Positions 24,723-33,843 of a stretch of 64,000 nucleotides of DNA are shown here, piece by piece. The DNA is taken from positions 62,001 to 126,000 of the forward strand of contig CAWJIH010000001.1 in NCBI GenBank assembly GCA_963842975.1, written 5' to 3'. The stretch comes from JACJWR01 sp963842975. GTDB taxonomy: Bacteria > Actinomycetota > Actinomycetes > S36-B12 > UBA10799. Both the position numbers and the translations under genes were made by a program. The notes under the pieces are model-generated. The model was not told where the DNA came from. It ran no database searches and worked only from the letters and a program-made list of their open reading frames with translations. Positions within the stretch are counted from its first letter, which is position 1. The number at the start of each line of letters is the position of its first letter.

Positions 24723-25505
24723 ATGCCGTCGGCCACCGTCCTGCTCGCTACTGGCTGCGGCATTTTCGGCCTGGTGATCGGATCGTTTCTGAACGTGGTG
24801 ATCTGGCGGGTGCCGCGGGGCGAGAGCATTGTCCGACCGCCGTCGGCGTGCCCAAAATGCGGACACCAACTGCGCCCCTACGACAACATCCCGGTGCTCA
24901 GCTGGCTGGTGCTACGCGGGCGCTGCCGCGACTGCGGCGAACCCATCTCAATGCGGTATCCAATCATCGAGGCGCTCACTGCGGCGTTGTTCGTGGCGAT
25001 GGCGCTGCTGGTGCCGCCAGCAGCGCTGCCGGCGTATTTGTGGCTCGCTGGCGCCGGGGTGGCGCTGGCCGCGATCGATCTCGACACCAAACGACTGCCC
25101 AATGTGATCACCTACCCCTCGGCGGTGATCGTCGGGGTGTGGCTGATCGGGGTGTCGTTGGCGACCGGCGAGCCCGGGCAGGCATTGCGGACCCTGCTCG
25201 GCGGGCTGGCTTTTGCCGGCTTCTTCCTGCTGCTCAATGTGTTGTACCCCCGGGGCATGGGGATGGGGGATGTGAAGTTGGCGCTGCCGCTGGGGTTTGC
25301 CCTGGCGTGGGTGTCGTGGGCGACGCTGCTGGTGGGGGGTTTTCTGGCGTTCCTGCTGGGGGCCGTGGTGGGGGTGGGCTTGATGGCAGCCGGGCGAGCC
25401 GGGCGGCGCAGTGCGCTGCCGTTCGGGCCGTTCATGCTCATCGGCGCATTCGTGGCGTTGGTGGTGGGCGATTCGGTGGCCGATTGGTACGCCGGGTTGT
25501 TGTGA
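24723..25505 (+). CDS. pilD: Type IV prepilin peptidase/N-methyltransferase
   Basis: 260 residues and about eight membrane helices. The zinc-binding cysteines are C43, C46, C68 and C71 (CPKC and CRDC). The catalytic aspartates are D119/D121 (AAIDLDTKRLPN) and D183 (GMGMGDVKL). It cleaves prepilin leaders at G|FTL. TAGGCT (24711-24716) lies six bases before the ATG with no ribosome site, a leaderless pattern. It is divergent from pilM and convergent with the PilX-like gene. Confidence 0.93.
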   Translation: MPSATVLLATGCGIFGLVIGSFLNVVIWRVPRGESIVRPPSACPKCGHQLRPYDNIPVLSWLVLRGRCRDCGEPISMRYPIIEALTAALFVAMALLVPPAALPAYLWLAGAGVALAAIDLDTKRLPNVITYPSAVIVGVWLIGVSLATGEPGQALRTLLGGLAFAGFFLLLNVLYPRGMGMGDVKLALPLGFALAWVSWATLLVGGFLAFLLGAVVGVGLMAAGRAGRRSALPFGPFMLIGAFVALVVGDSVADWYAGLL

Positions 25506-25566
25506 GCCACGGCGCTCGCGCCGCGTTTTCGCTGCGCGCCGCCCCGAGCCACGGCGGGCGGGCGGT

Positions 25567-27033
25567 TCACAGCCCCCCGGACAACTCCAGCCAGTCGGTC
25601 GTGCGGATCACGCTGGAAACGGGCACATCGGAGGTGGCGTCGAAGGTCAATGTCACCGGCCCCGTCAGCCGGGAGAAGTCGGCCGTCGGGCAACTACCTG
25701 ACGCCAGTAGGGAACCGCTGATCCCCATCGGGTTCGAAGTCGAGTTGGTCAACTGAATCGTGTCGCCAGCAGCCATCGCGCCGGTCGAGGCGTTGCCGGT
25801 GCTCGTTCCGCTGAGTGTGGCATCGGCGAGCATCACCAGCCCGGACACCGAACCCACCACCGAACCGCTGCGCCACTCAATGTTTCCCCCACTCTTGGAG
25901 CACACCCCGGTGCGCGCGTCGGCTTCGGCGATCACAGTCATCGTGGCGGTTTCGGCGTTTCCCGGGTTCAGCACGATATCGCCCCGGTAGGCGTAGTAGA
26001 TCCATGATCCGGCCGATCCGGCGCCGGCATAGGTCCAGGTGGGAACCCCCAGCACGGTCGACAGCGACCAACCGTTGTACGAACTCGTCGCCGAGATCAC
26101 GTCGCCGGTGCACGGTGCGGTTCGGGCCGGGTCCGGTGCGCGGACGGTGCCGTCCGGGCAGAGATCACGCCAGGTGCCGAGGAGGCCGGAAGCTAACGAG
26201 CGGTATGCCCCGTAGGCGCTGACCGTGGGCACGAACATGCGGGATTCGCCAGACTGGCAGACGCCGTCGATCTGACTGTTCGGGCAGGAGGTCACATTGT
26301 TCGTCCCGGCCGCGGTGATGTCGCCGTTGACCCGGATGTTGTTGTCGCCAACGAAGTTGCCATTGGTGCGAACGTCGGAATCTCCGAGGACAGATCCGGT
26401 GATGTTGACGTCGCCGGACATGCGCAGTTCCGGATTCGCCAGCACCGCGTAGATCGGCTGATACGGGCTGAACACGTAGTTGGCGCGAATCAGCCGGCTA
26501 CGGCTGCGATCCAAGGACCGCTCTGGCGCCCAACCCATGGAGTAGACCACTTGGGTGTTTTGCTCCAAGTTGTCGCGTGCACGAAAGGCGATGTACTCCC
26601 CCTCGCCGGCTTCTCCCACGCAACTGGCGGGCATCGACTCGATCGCGGCAAGCGCCCAGGCTCGCTCTTGCGCAACCGTCGGGACGGTGCCCACCGGCCA
26701 GCCCCAACCGGCGGTGCATTCCGGCGGCGAACTGAAGTCATCTCCTGCATCGCGCTCGGTCTGAATTTCCCCGAGGGTGGTCTCCAGCCCGGTTTCGGCC
26801 GCCGCCATGGATTGTTCGTAGTTCACGTGCGAGCGGGCCGAACTCAGACTGTTGGTTGCCACCACCACGGTGATCGCCATGATGATCAGCAACGTAGAGG
26901 TGACCCCGAGCACCAACACCAGACCGATGCCGTCCTCTGCTCGCCCGCGACCCCGGCCACTCTGCGCGCGGAGTTGGCCGCGTCCCAACCGCAACTCCGG
27001 CGAATCTGCACGGCCGCGACTCATGGTGCTCAT
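25567..27033 (-). CDS. PilX-like minor pilus protein (cassette 1)
   Basis: 488 residues. The N-terminus resembles PilX: a charged start, then GIGLVLVLGVTSTLLIIMAITVVVATNSL and an amphipathic helix ending AAAETGLETTLGEIQ. The body is rich in short beta repeats (MSGDVNITGSVLGDSDVRTNG), followed by CPNS...GVC and a C-terminal domain ending SSVIRTTDWLEL. It is paralogous to 29435-30916. It overlaps the PilW-like gene upstream (ATGA). Probably a pilus tip or assembly-priming component. Confidence 0.7.
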   Translation of the reverse strand: MSTMSRGRADSPELRLGRGQLRAQSGRGRGRAEDGIGLVLVLGVTSTLLIIMAITVVVATNSLSSARSHVNYEQSMAAAETGLETTLGEIQTERDAGDDFSSPPECTAGWGWPVGTVPTVAQERAWALAAIESMPASCVGEAGEGEYIAFRARDNLEQNTQVVYSMGWAPERSLDRSRSRLIRANYVFSPYQPIYAVLANPELRMSGDVNITGSVLGDSDVRTNGNFVGDNNIRVNGDITAAGTNNVTSCPNSQIDGVCQSGESRMFVPTVSAYGAYRSLASGLLGTWRDLCPDGTVRAPDPARTAPCTGDVISATSSYNGWSLSTVLGVPTWTYAGAGSAGSWIYYAYRGDIVLNPGNAETATMTVIAEADARTGVCSKSGGNIEWRSGSVVGSVSGLVMLADATLSGTSTGNASTGAMAAGDTIQLTNSTSNPMGISGSLLASGSCPTADFSRLTGPVTLTFDATSDVPVSSVIRTTDWLELSGGL

Positions 27034-27653
27034 GCCACGTTCCGTAACCGCGCCGAGAATGACTCGGAGCGTTCGGTGGTGCCGGTGGAGGTGTTGGAGT
27101 CATACGTGAGCGTGGTGGTGACCAGCCGAGTACTCGCGGCGTCGGTGATGGAGAGCGGTACTGGGAACGATCCGAGGCAGTCCGCTGGTGCTGAGGTGCT
27201 CAATTCCGACCAGTAGCAGAAGGCCAACGAATCCACCAACGTGCGCGACTGCACGGCGGCGGATCCGCCGACGGTCTGGCGCAGGACGTTGAACTGGTCA
27301 CCGTCACCGGCCACGATCTCCCAGGTCACGACCTCAGAGTTGGCCCGCTGGTTGTCCGAATTTGTGTCGATCCACAGCACCAGCGTGGAACGCGTGGCGG
27401 CCGGATCAACGGCTCGAGCCGAGCGGATGTCGCGGCCCAGACGTTCCACCACCGTTTTGACGTCGGCCAGTCCGGTGGCCTCATCGACTGTGGTGCGGTG
27501 TAGGCGATGGTTGTTCTGCACCGCGTAGACCACCATCAGGCCGAGCACCGCAGTGAGAGAAATGGTGACGATCACTTCAACCAGGCTCACGCCCGATTCA
27601 TCGCCTCGAGTGCGCCGCCGAAGGCCACCCACCTTGGTCCGGCCGGGTTTCAC
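27030..27653 (-). CDS. PilW-like prepilin (cassette 1)
   Basis: 207 residues. The prepilin N-terminus is GDESG|VSLVEVIVTISLTAVLGL, with the cleavage glycine and Glu5. It continues with VVYAVQNNHRLHRTTVDEATGLADVKTVVERLGRDIRSAR, nearly the same as its cassette-2 paralogue. The C-terminus is FSARLRNVA. It overlaps both neighbours by four bases. Confidence 0.8.
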   Translation of the reverse strand: MKPGRTKVGGLRRRTRGDESGVSLVEVIVTISLTAVLGLMVVYAVQNNHRLHRTTVDEATGLADVKTVVERLGRDIRSARAVDPAATRSTLVLWIDTNSDNQRANSEVVTWEIVAGDGDQFNVLRQTVGGSAAVQSRTLVDSLAFCYWSELSTSAPADCLGSFPVPLSITDAASTRLVTTTLTYDSNTSTGTTERSESFSARLRNVA

Positions 27654-29342
27654 GGGGTCACCGGTTGGGTGCTGATGAAGAAGGCACTGGGGGTGCCCGG
27701 TGCGTCATATTGCAGGAACACGTCGGAGCCGGCTTCCACCATCACTTTGATGTTCAGCCCGAAGATCACGGGAGGCTGCTTGTTCTTCTTCTCGTACAGG
27801 TTAAAGGAACCGGTGTCCACCGAGATGTTCGCTTGCCTCACGGTGCCGTCGCAGGGCAGTTCGGTGTCCGTGACTCCTTCGTCTACCCAGGCCGTGGGGT
27901 AGGTGTTCTTGGTGGGATCAAACGTGCCGACGTACGTCCGTAGGGTGGTGGTTCCGGTTTCGCAGCGGTACCAAAGCGTGAGGATCCCAGGTCCGCGGGC
28001 TTCCAGCGTTTGATCCGGCGTATAGCGCCACTCAGCCGCGTTCGGTCCGCTGGGCTCGTTCTTGTTGGTGCCGTTGGCCTCCTGCACGAGTCGCCCGGGT
28101 TCGGGGTTGGGGCTGGAGAAGGGAAAGGATCCGCCTTGCACGCCGCAGCTGTTGATTTCCATCGTGTTGTTGTTGACCAGTCCGGTGGCACCCTCTGGGC
28201 GATTCGTGAGCAAGAAACGGTTGAGCGTGAACCCGGAGCGCGACAGTCGGCGTCGGGCTCGGGCTGGCGCAAGTCGGTGTTGGGGTTGGCGTGGGAGTGG
28301 GCGTCGGCGTCGGTGTGGGAGTAGGCGTCGGCGAAGGAGTTGGTGTGGGAGAAACCGTCGGTGTTGGGGTCGGCGTGGGAGTGGGGGTCGCGGTGGGGCA
28401 AGCCACCCCGGAGCAGACAAGGATTTCCTTGGTCCCGGTTGTTGCCGAAGCCCCCACCACATCGGGTTGCAGCACCGAGATCCCGGTGATTTCCGCACTG
28501 TAGGTGCCCGCCGCGGCAAAGGTGCGCACAGCGATGTAGCACGCGGTGGAATCCGGCGCCACGATGCCGGAGTCCCACACTCCGCCTGTGTTCACCAGCG
28601 GCACCGGCGGCTCGCCGGGGTCGAAACTGCCCGCACACGTTGGGTCTTGGTAGATCGTCCATCCCGGATCAATGGCCGCATCGGTGAAGGCCCGCAGCCC
28701 GAAAGAATCACGCTGACCGTTGTTGTTGAGAAGGAAGGGCAACACCGCGTCTGCACCCGGGTTGATGCTGGTGACTCCCCCTTGGCGCCACACCAGCGTG
28801 AACCGGGGCAGCCCTTGGCCGCGCAGGCTGTCGGACACTACTGTGCTGGCCACCCGGGTGCGTTGGCTTCCGTTCCAGTCCCAGTTGACCACCGCGGTGA
28901 CTCGTTTGACCGACGGGTTATCCGGAACGGCGGTGACGTAGCGCTTCACCGTGTAGACCACACCTTGGTCGGTGACAACCTCGTTGATGTGCGGATTCAC
29001 GGTTCCAGCGCTGGAAACCACCACAATTTCGGGACCGACGCCGTTGGGCACAGTCCACGATGCCGGGTTCCCTGTGATCTCAGAATCCGAGATGATGTCG
29101 GCAGCGTTCATGGCCACAGCCGAGAACGGGATCGAACGCACGTCTTCTAGCGCGCTGTTGGCGATGTCGCCCGCGTTCTGGTCGATTCGGGCCGACGCAG
29201 AGGCACGCACGGCAGAGATGCTGGCAAGCAGCAGACCGGTGACGACGAACAGGGTGATCCCCATGGCCACGACAACTTCGACCAGGGTGAAGCCCTGATC
29301 GTTGCGTCGCGTCACCTGTTGTGACCTTGTCGGTGCTGCCAT
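27650..29342 (-). pseudogene. PilV-like prepilin with Pro/Thr linker, single frameshift (cassette 1)
   Basis: The 5' part (29342 to about 28240) encodes a prepilin (NDQGFTLVEVVVAMGITLFVV), a large ectodomain and a linker of alternating Pro and Thr. The 3' part (about 28240-27650) continues in another frame from SGFTLNRFLLTN to FFISTQPVTP. The paralogue at 31558-33231 reads through the same order without a break (NGYTLHRFVLQND), so a one-base change between about 28220 and 28240 is inferred. It may be a real mutation or an assembly error. Confidence 0.7.
28276..28400. repeat. Hexamer-like GGNGTN repeat coding for a Pro/Thr linker
   Basis: On the plus strand the stretch is a run of GGCGTG/GGTGTT/GGAGTN words. 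On the coding (minus) strand it gives an alternating PTPTPTPSPTP linker between the PilV-like body and the C-terminal domain. A shorter relative is in the paralogue near 32160-32240. Confidence 0.75.
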
Positions 29343-29434
29343 ATCTATCTGTCCCGCCCTAGTGTGTCAGATGCCGCCGAATCCGGCGCCCGGCTGGCCG
29401 CGTCGCGATTACCCCCCGGCGACCGGCCGTTGCA

Positions 29435-30916
29435 CTACCCCACCATTTCCATCCATCCAGTGGTGCGGATCAGCGTCGACAGCGGCACCTCGGACGAGGA
29501 GTCGTACCGCAGTTCCACACCTTGAATCACGTTGGTGGGAGAAGTCGGGCAGTTGCCGGAGGCGACCATGGATCCTTTGATGGTGCTGGAGCTGGTGTTC
29601 CAGTCGATGTAGTCCCCGGCGGCGATGACGCCGGTGGCCACGTCGGAGTTGGCCTCGCCGATCACGGCGGTGTCGGCTACGAAGAGCACACCTGGCAGGT
29701 AGTTGGTGATGTAGCCGTGTTTCCAGGTGAGGGTGCCCCCGGATTTGTTGCAGGTGGCCGAGTAGTTGGGCCGGCCGTTTTCTTTGGCCTCCACCATCAC
29801 GCTCATGGTCACATCGTTCTTGTTGCCTTTGCCCTTCTCCAGGCTCACGTCGGTTTGGTAGGCGTAGTAGGCGCCCGGGTAGTCGGTGCCATCCACGGGT
29901 GTGAATACCCAGGTGGCATCTACCGTGCCAGCGTCTTCGAGCACCCAGCCGCGATAGGTTCCACTGGGCGAGAGGATGTTGCCGGTGCAGGGGGTGGGGG
30001 CGCTGAGGTTCGAAAGATCCGGGGAACGCACTGTGCCGTCGGGGCAAAGGTCGAACCAGCCGGCGGCCGTGGCCGGTGCCAGCGCCCGGTACAGCGAACG
30101 CACGTTCACTTTGGGCACTGCTTGCGGTGGTGCGCCCGCCAGGCAGGTGCCGGTGATCTTGCCGTCGGGGCAGGTGCCATCGCGGTCGTTGGTGCCCGAC
30201 GCGGTGACGTTGCCGTTGACGATCAGAGAGTTGTTTCCCGCGGCCAAGTCCGAGTTGGAGTGCACATCGGCGGTGGTGGCGTCGCTGTCGTCAGCCAGGT
30301 CCACCTCCACACTGCCGGAGAAGATCAGGTCCGATTCGGTGAGGATTGCCTGATTGGGTTTGTAGGGGCTGAACAGGTACTCCACCCGGATGGCGCGGGA
30401 GGAGGTCACCTCGGAGTCACCTTGGGTGGTCCAACCGATCGAGTACACCACTGGGATGGGTGCGCCGGCAGCAGACTTGGCGCGGAAGGCGATGTACTGC
30501 CCACGTCCGGCATTTTTCACACACTTGTCGGGCATGGCTTCCACCACGTCCTTGAGCCACTCCTTCTCGTCACCGGGGCTGGGTAGGGAGGAGGTCGACC
30601 ACGTCCACGCTGCAGCACAGTCAGCGTCAGCGGGGGTGTAGTTGACGCCGTTGTCGTAGGCGGTTTGGATGTCGCCGAGGACCTCGTCGATGCCGGTCTC
30701 GGCGGTGGCCAGCGACGATTCGAACTCCACATGCCCGCGCGCAGAAACGAGGCTGTTGATTGCCACAGTCACCGAGAGGGCGACCGTGATCGCGATGGCG
30801 CTGGACAGCCCCATGACGGTGATCATGCCGACGCCTTCGTCGCGGGCGCAGCGGCGCCGCAGCGCCCATTGCCTTGGCACTCGGCGCTGTGCCTTCGATG
30901 CCATGCCCTTCACCAT
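29435..30916 (-). CDS. PilX-like minor pilus protein (cassette 2)
   Basis: 493 residues, paralogous to 25567-27033: GVGMITVMGLSSAIAITVALSVTVAINSL, then LATAETGIDEVLGDIQ, a YLFSPYKPNQAIL segment and the ending LSTLIRTTGWMEM. ATG 30916 follows GAGGAGGTGATC, a full match to the anti-Shine-Dalgarno sequence, so expression should be strong. Two cysteine pairs (CPDGKITGTC and CPDG...PCTG) may be disulfides outside the cell. Confidence 0.7.
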   Translation of the reverse strand: MVKGMASKAQRRVPRQWALRRRCARDEGVGMITVMGLSSAIAITVALSVTVAINSLVSARGHVEFESSLATAETGIDEVLGDIQTAYDNGVNYTPADADCAAAWTWSTSSLPSPGDEKEWLKDVVEAMPDKCVKNAGRGQYIAFRAKSAAGAPIPVVYSIGWTTQGDSEVTSSRAIRVEYLFSPYKPNQAILTESDLIFSGSVEVDLADDSDATTADVHSNSDLAAGNNSLIVNGNVTASGTNDRDGTCPDGKITGTCLAGAPPQAVPKVNVRSLYRALAPATAAGWFDLCPDGTVRSPDLSNLSAPTPCTGNILSPSGTYRGWVLEDAGTVDATWVFTPVDGTDYPGAYYAYQTDVSLEKGKGNKNDVTMSVMVEAKENGRPNYSATCNKSGGTLTWKHGYITNYLPGVLFVADTAVIGEANSDVATGVIAAGDYIDWNTSSSTIKGSMVASGNCPTSPTNVIQGVELRYDSSSEVPLSTLIRTTGWMEMVG

Positions 30917-30946
30917 GATCACCTCCTCTCCAGTGTGCGCCTATTT

Positions 30947-31561
30947 TCACTCCACGTTACGTAGCCGGGACGAAAATGACACCTGTCGTTCTTCGACTCC
31001 GCTGCCGGGCTGGAAATCGTAGGTGGTCGTGGTGGTCACCAGTCGGGTTTCGGCGGCATCCTCCGCGCTCAGGCCGCCCGCGCCAGCGGATGCCGGCAGC
31101 GATCCGGTGCAGTCCGTGAGGGTGGGATCGGCCGACTGCTTCCAGTAGCAGAAGGCGATGTCACTCACCACGGTGCGCGCCTGGATCACCGGGTCGCCAC
31201 CCTCGGTGGCCCGGATCACGTTGTACTGAACGCCTTCTTCGGTCTGCTGTACCAACTGCCAGGTGATGATTTCGTCGGATGTTTGTAGGTAGTCGGAGTT
31301 CCTGTCGACCCACAACACGAGTTGTGATTCGTTGGCGCCTGGGTACAGCGAGCGGGCCGAGCGGACATCCCGGCCCAGGCGCTCGACCACGGTTTTGACG
31401 TCGGCCAGGCCGAAGGTTTCGTCCACCGTTGAACGATGCAGTGCGTGGTTGTTCTGCACGCCGAACAGCATCACCGTCCCGAGCACGGACAGCAGCGTCA
31501 TGGTCACCATCAACTCAATGAGGGTGAAGCCATCGTCGTGGCCGTGCTGCCGGCGAATCAT
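30947..31561 (-). CDS. PilW-like prepilin (cassette 2)
   Basis: 204 residues. The prepilin leader ends HDDG|FTLIELMVTMTLLSVLGT, followed by VMLFGVQNNHALHRSTVDETFGLADVKTVVERLGRDVRSAR. It is close to the cassette-1 PilW-like protein over its whole length, ending FSSRLRNVE. The start at ATG 31561 overlaps the upstream stop as ATGA. Confidence 0.8.
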   Translation of the reverse strand: MIRRQHGHDDGFTLIELMVTMTLLSVLGTVMLFGVQNNHALHRSTVDETFGLADVKTVVERLGRDVRSARSLYPGANESQLVLWVDRNSDYLQTSDEIITWQLVQQTEEGVQYNVIRATEGGDPVIQARTVVSDIAFCYWKQSADPTLTDCTGSLPASAGAGGLSAEDAAETRLVTTTTTYDFQPGSGVEERQVSFSSRLRNVE

Positions 31562-33231
31562 GGTTTGGTCCCTACGAACAAGGTGCTCGGTGCATCTGGT
31601 GAGTCGTAGTTGAGACGCACGCCGGAGCCAGTTGGCGCCGCAATGCGCAAAGAAAGATACGTGGGCACCGCACCGGAGCCTGGCTGCGAGCGCAGACCGA
31701 AGGCAGGGGCGATATCGAGGTTCGCCTCGGTGGTGGTCCAGTTGCCGTTGCAGGCGACGGTCACGGTGACACTGTCGCCTTCGGTCCAAGGGCCGGTGGC
31801 AGCGGTCTGGTTGTAGTCGCCGAGGCTCACCTGCAGCGAGGCGCTGCCGCTGGCGCACTTGTAGGTGAAGCGCACCAGCGCTTCGCCGCGGATGTCGGTG
31901 ATCACCGGCGCCAGCCAGCGCCATTCAGCCACGGTGACGCCGCCATCCTGGTTTGTGTTTCCGCCGGCGTTGACTGCCCGGCCGATCTCACTGCTCGATT
32001 GGGTGGAGTAGGCATGCGAGGTCAGTTGCACCCCGCAGTCGTCGCGCTGCATGGGATTCACCGGGATCGTGGCGGTGTCGCCCTGCGGATCGTTCTGCAG
32101 CACGAAGCGGTGCAGCGTGTAGCCGTTCGGCGGGGTGAAGCTTGGGTCGGGCGTGGAGCAGACCGGGGTGGTGGAAGGACCGGGGGTTGGGGTAGGTGAG
32201 GGAGTTGGGGTCGGTGAGGCAGTGCCCGATGCGGTGGGGCTGGGGGTGGGTTCGACCACGACTCCGGCCTGCACGGAGATGGTCACCGGATCGGTGGTGA
32301 AGATGGCGGTCTCGGCGCTGGGCTGTTTGGTGGATTGGCCCTGGATCACGATGTCGTAGGTGCTCAGTGGCGTGGCGTTGCCGGTTTCCAGGGTGGCGAC
32401 GTAACAGGTGATGCTGTCCGGGAACAGATCCGGCGTACGTTGAATCCCACCCGAGGCGGGCAGCGGAGTGGGCAGCGCTTCAGGGTCAAGGCCGCCGGAG
32501 CAGGTGTCGTCTGGGTAGATCACCCAGCCGGACTGGTAGACGTCGGCTGCGAGTACGCGCAGGTCGAAGGCGTCGCGAGCGCCCAGGTTCTTGATGATGA
32601 AGGGCACTTGCAGGATGCCGCCTTGATTCACCACGGTGACTCCCCCGCCAGCCGCAGCCACCGTGAACTTTGGCAGCGGAAGTCCGCGGCGGGTGTTGGC
32701 CACGATGGTGCTCACTTCGCGCCGGTGCGGCGACCCAGCGAGTTCCCACTCGATGATTGCCGTGATCCGGCGGGTGTTTTCCCCTGGCGGTTGGGTGATG
32801 TAGCGGTAGAGGGTGAAAGTGACGTTGTTGGAGTTGGCTTCGACTTCGGTGATGTGGGGGCTCACGGCACCGGTGGGTGCAAGGACGACGGGTTCAAGGC
32901 CGATGCCGTTGGGCACCTCCCAGCAGGCATAGGCGGGGCAGGCGTTGTTCTCGTCGCTGGTGACGATGTCGGGGTCGGAGGCCACTGCGCTGTTGGGCAG
33001 GGCCATTGCGCCGTAGTCGAGGGAGCGTAGATCTTCCAGGGTCTTTGTGAGCAGGTCGCCGGCTTGTTGATCCGTGCGGGCGAGGATGGAGGCTCGGGCG
33101 GCGCTGATCGTGGCGCCGAGCAATGCGGCCAAAACTATGGCTGCAATCCCCATGGCCACCACGACTTCGACCAAGGTGAACCCAGCACTGGATTCCCCCT
33201 TGGCCTTTGTGCGTGGCCGGAGGACGCCCAT
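31558..33231 (-). CDS. PilV-like prepilin with C-terminal ligand-type domain (cassette 2)
   Basis: 557 residues. The prepilin N-terminus is SAGFTLVEVVVAMGIAAIVLAALL, followed by an ectodomain to about 330, a short Pro/Thr/Ser linker (about 340-365) and a C-terminal domain of about 190 residues starting NGYTLHRFVLQND and ending LFVGTKP, with several cysteines. The layout of pilin head plus linker plus extra domain suggests a tip adhesin; that is inference. It is the intact paralogue of 27650-29342. Confidence 0.75.
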   Translation of the reverse strand: MGVLRPRTKAKGESSAGFTLVEVVVAMGIAAIVLAALLGATISAARASILARTDQQAGDLLTKTLEDLRSLDYGAMALPNSAVASDPDIVTSDENNACPAYACWEVPNGIGLEPVVLAPTGAVSPHITEVEANSNNVTFTLYRYITQPPGENTRRITAIIEWELAGSPHRREVSTIVANTRRGLPLPKFTVAAAGGGVTVVNQGGILQVPFIIKNLGARDAFDLRVLAADVYQSGWVIYPDDTCSGGLDPEALPTPLPASGGIQRTPDLFPDSITCYVATLETGNATPLSTYDIVIQGQSTKQPSAETAIFTTDPVTISVQAGVVVEPTPSPTASGTASPTPTPSPTPTPGPSTTPVCSTPDPSFTPPNGYTLHRFVLQNDPQGDTATIPVNPMQRDDCGVQLTSHAYSTQSSSEIGRAVNAGGNTNQDGGVTVAEWRWLAPVITDIRGEALVRFTYKCASGSASLQVSLGDYNQTAATGPWTEGDSVTVTVACNGNWTTTEANLDIAPAFGLRSQPGSGAVPTYLSLRIAAPTGSGVRLNYDSPDAPSTLFVGTKP

Positions 33232-33414
33232 GCTTCTCCGATCGGCGCGGTGGCAGTGCCGGCTTGAGGGTCGTTGGTGCTTGGGAGTCTACTTTCGTTG
33301 GGGAGGTTAGGGCTGGGATGTGTTGCGCTCCAACAGGACTAGTAGCTGGCAGCTGGGGTGAGCGCCGCATCCGGAGTCACCCGCGCCACTGACTAGTCAC
33401 TTTCAGTCGTATGC

Positions 33415-33843
33415 CTAGTCCAGGCAGTCGCCCTCCGAGAATCCACCGCTCGACTGACATCGGAGTACGTAACATCACAGATCCTGCGTGGACAGCCGTC
33501 GATGCAGTACGTCATGCGCATTCGCCCTGAGCTGCATCTGCAACGGGCGACATGACCGTCAGAGTCAACGTCTGAGCTGGATTCCGCCTGCGGCTGTGAA
33601 GCTAGCGTCGTTGGCGTAGTAGCCGTTCTCGGTGTAGGAACGTCTCCTGCTCAATTGCCGCGTTTCGCAAGTCGGACTGACAGCTGCGGCGTTCCAGCCC
33701 TTTTCGCGCTGGTTCAGGAATACGGGGATGGCGATGGCCGCCAGGATGCCGATGATGATGATCACGACCAAGAGCTCAATGAGCGTGAAGCCGTCGTCGC
33801 CTTCGGACCGCTTGTCGCGGTGCTTTTTGATTGCGGAGAACAT
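33415..33843 (-). pseudogene. pilA: Decayed major type IV pilin
   Basis: The frame opens at ATG 33843 with a perfect class III prepilin start (DDG|FTLIELLVVIIIIGILAAIAIPVFLNQ). After NAAAV it leaves frame: the coherent pilin sequence SDLRNAAIEQETF is in another frame, then YTENGYYANDASFTAAGGIQL returns, then LTLTVMSPVADAAQGEC, then TYCIDG, then SSGGFSEGDCLD with stop at 33415, each in a different frame. At least four or five single-base shifts are needed. The first frame stops at 33565 after 92 residues. A recently dead pilin, or very poor local sequence. Confidence 0.65.
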
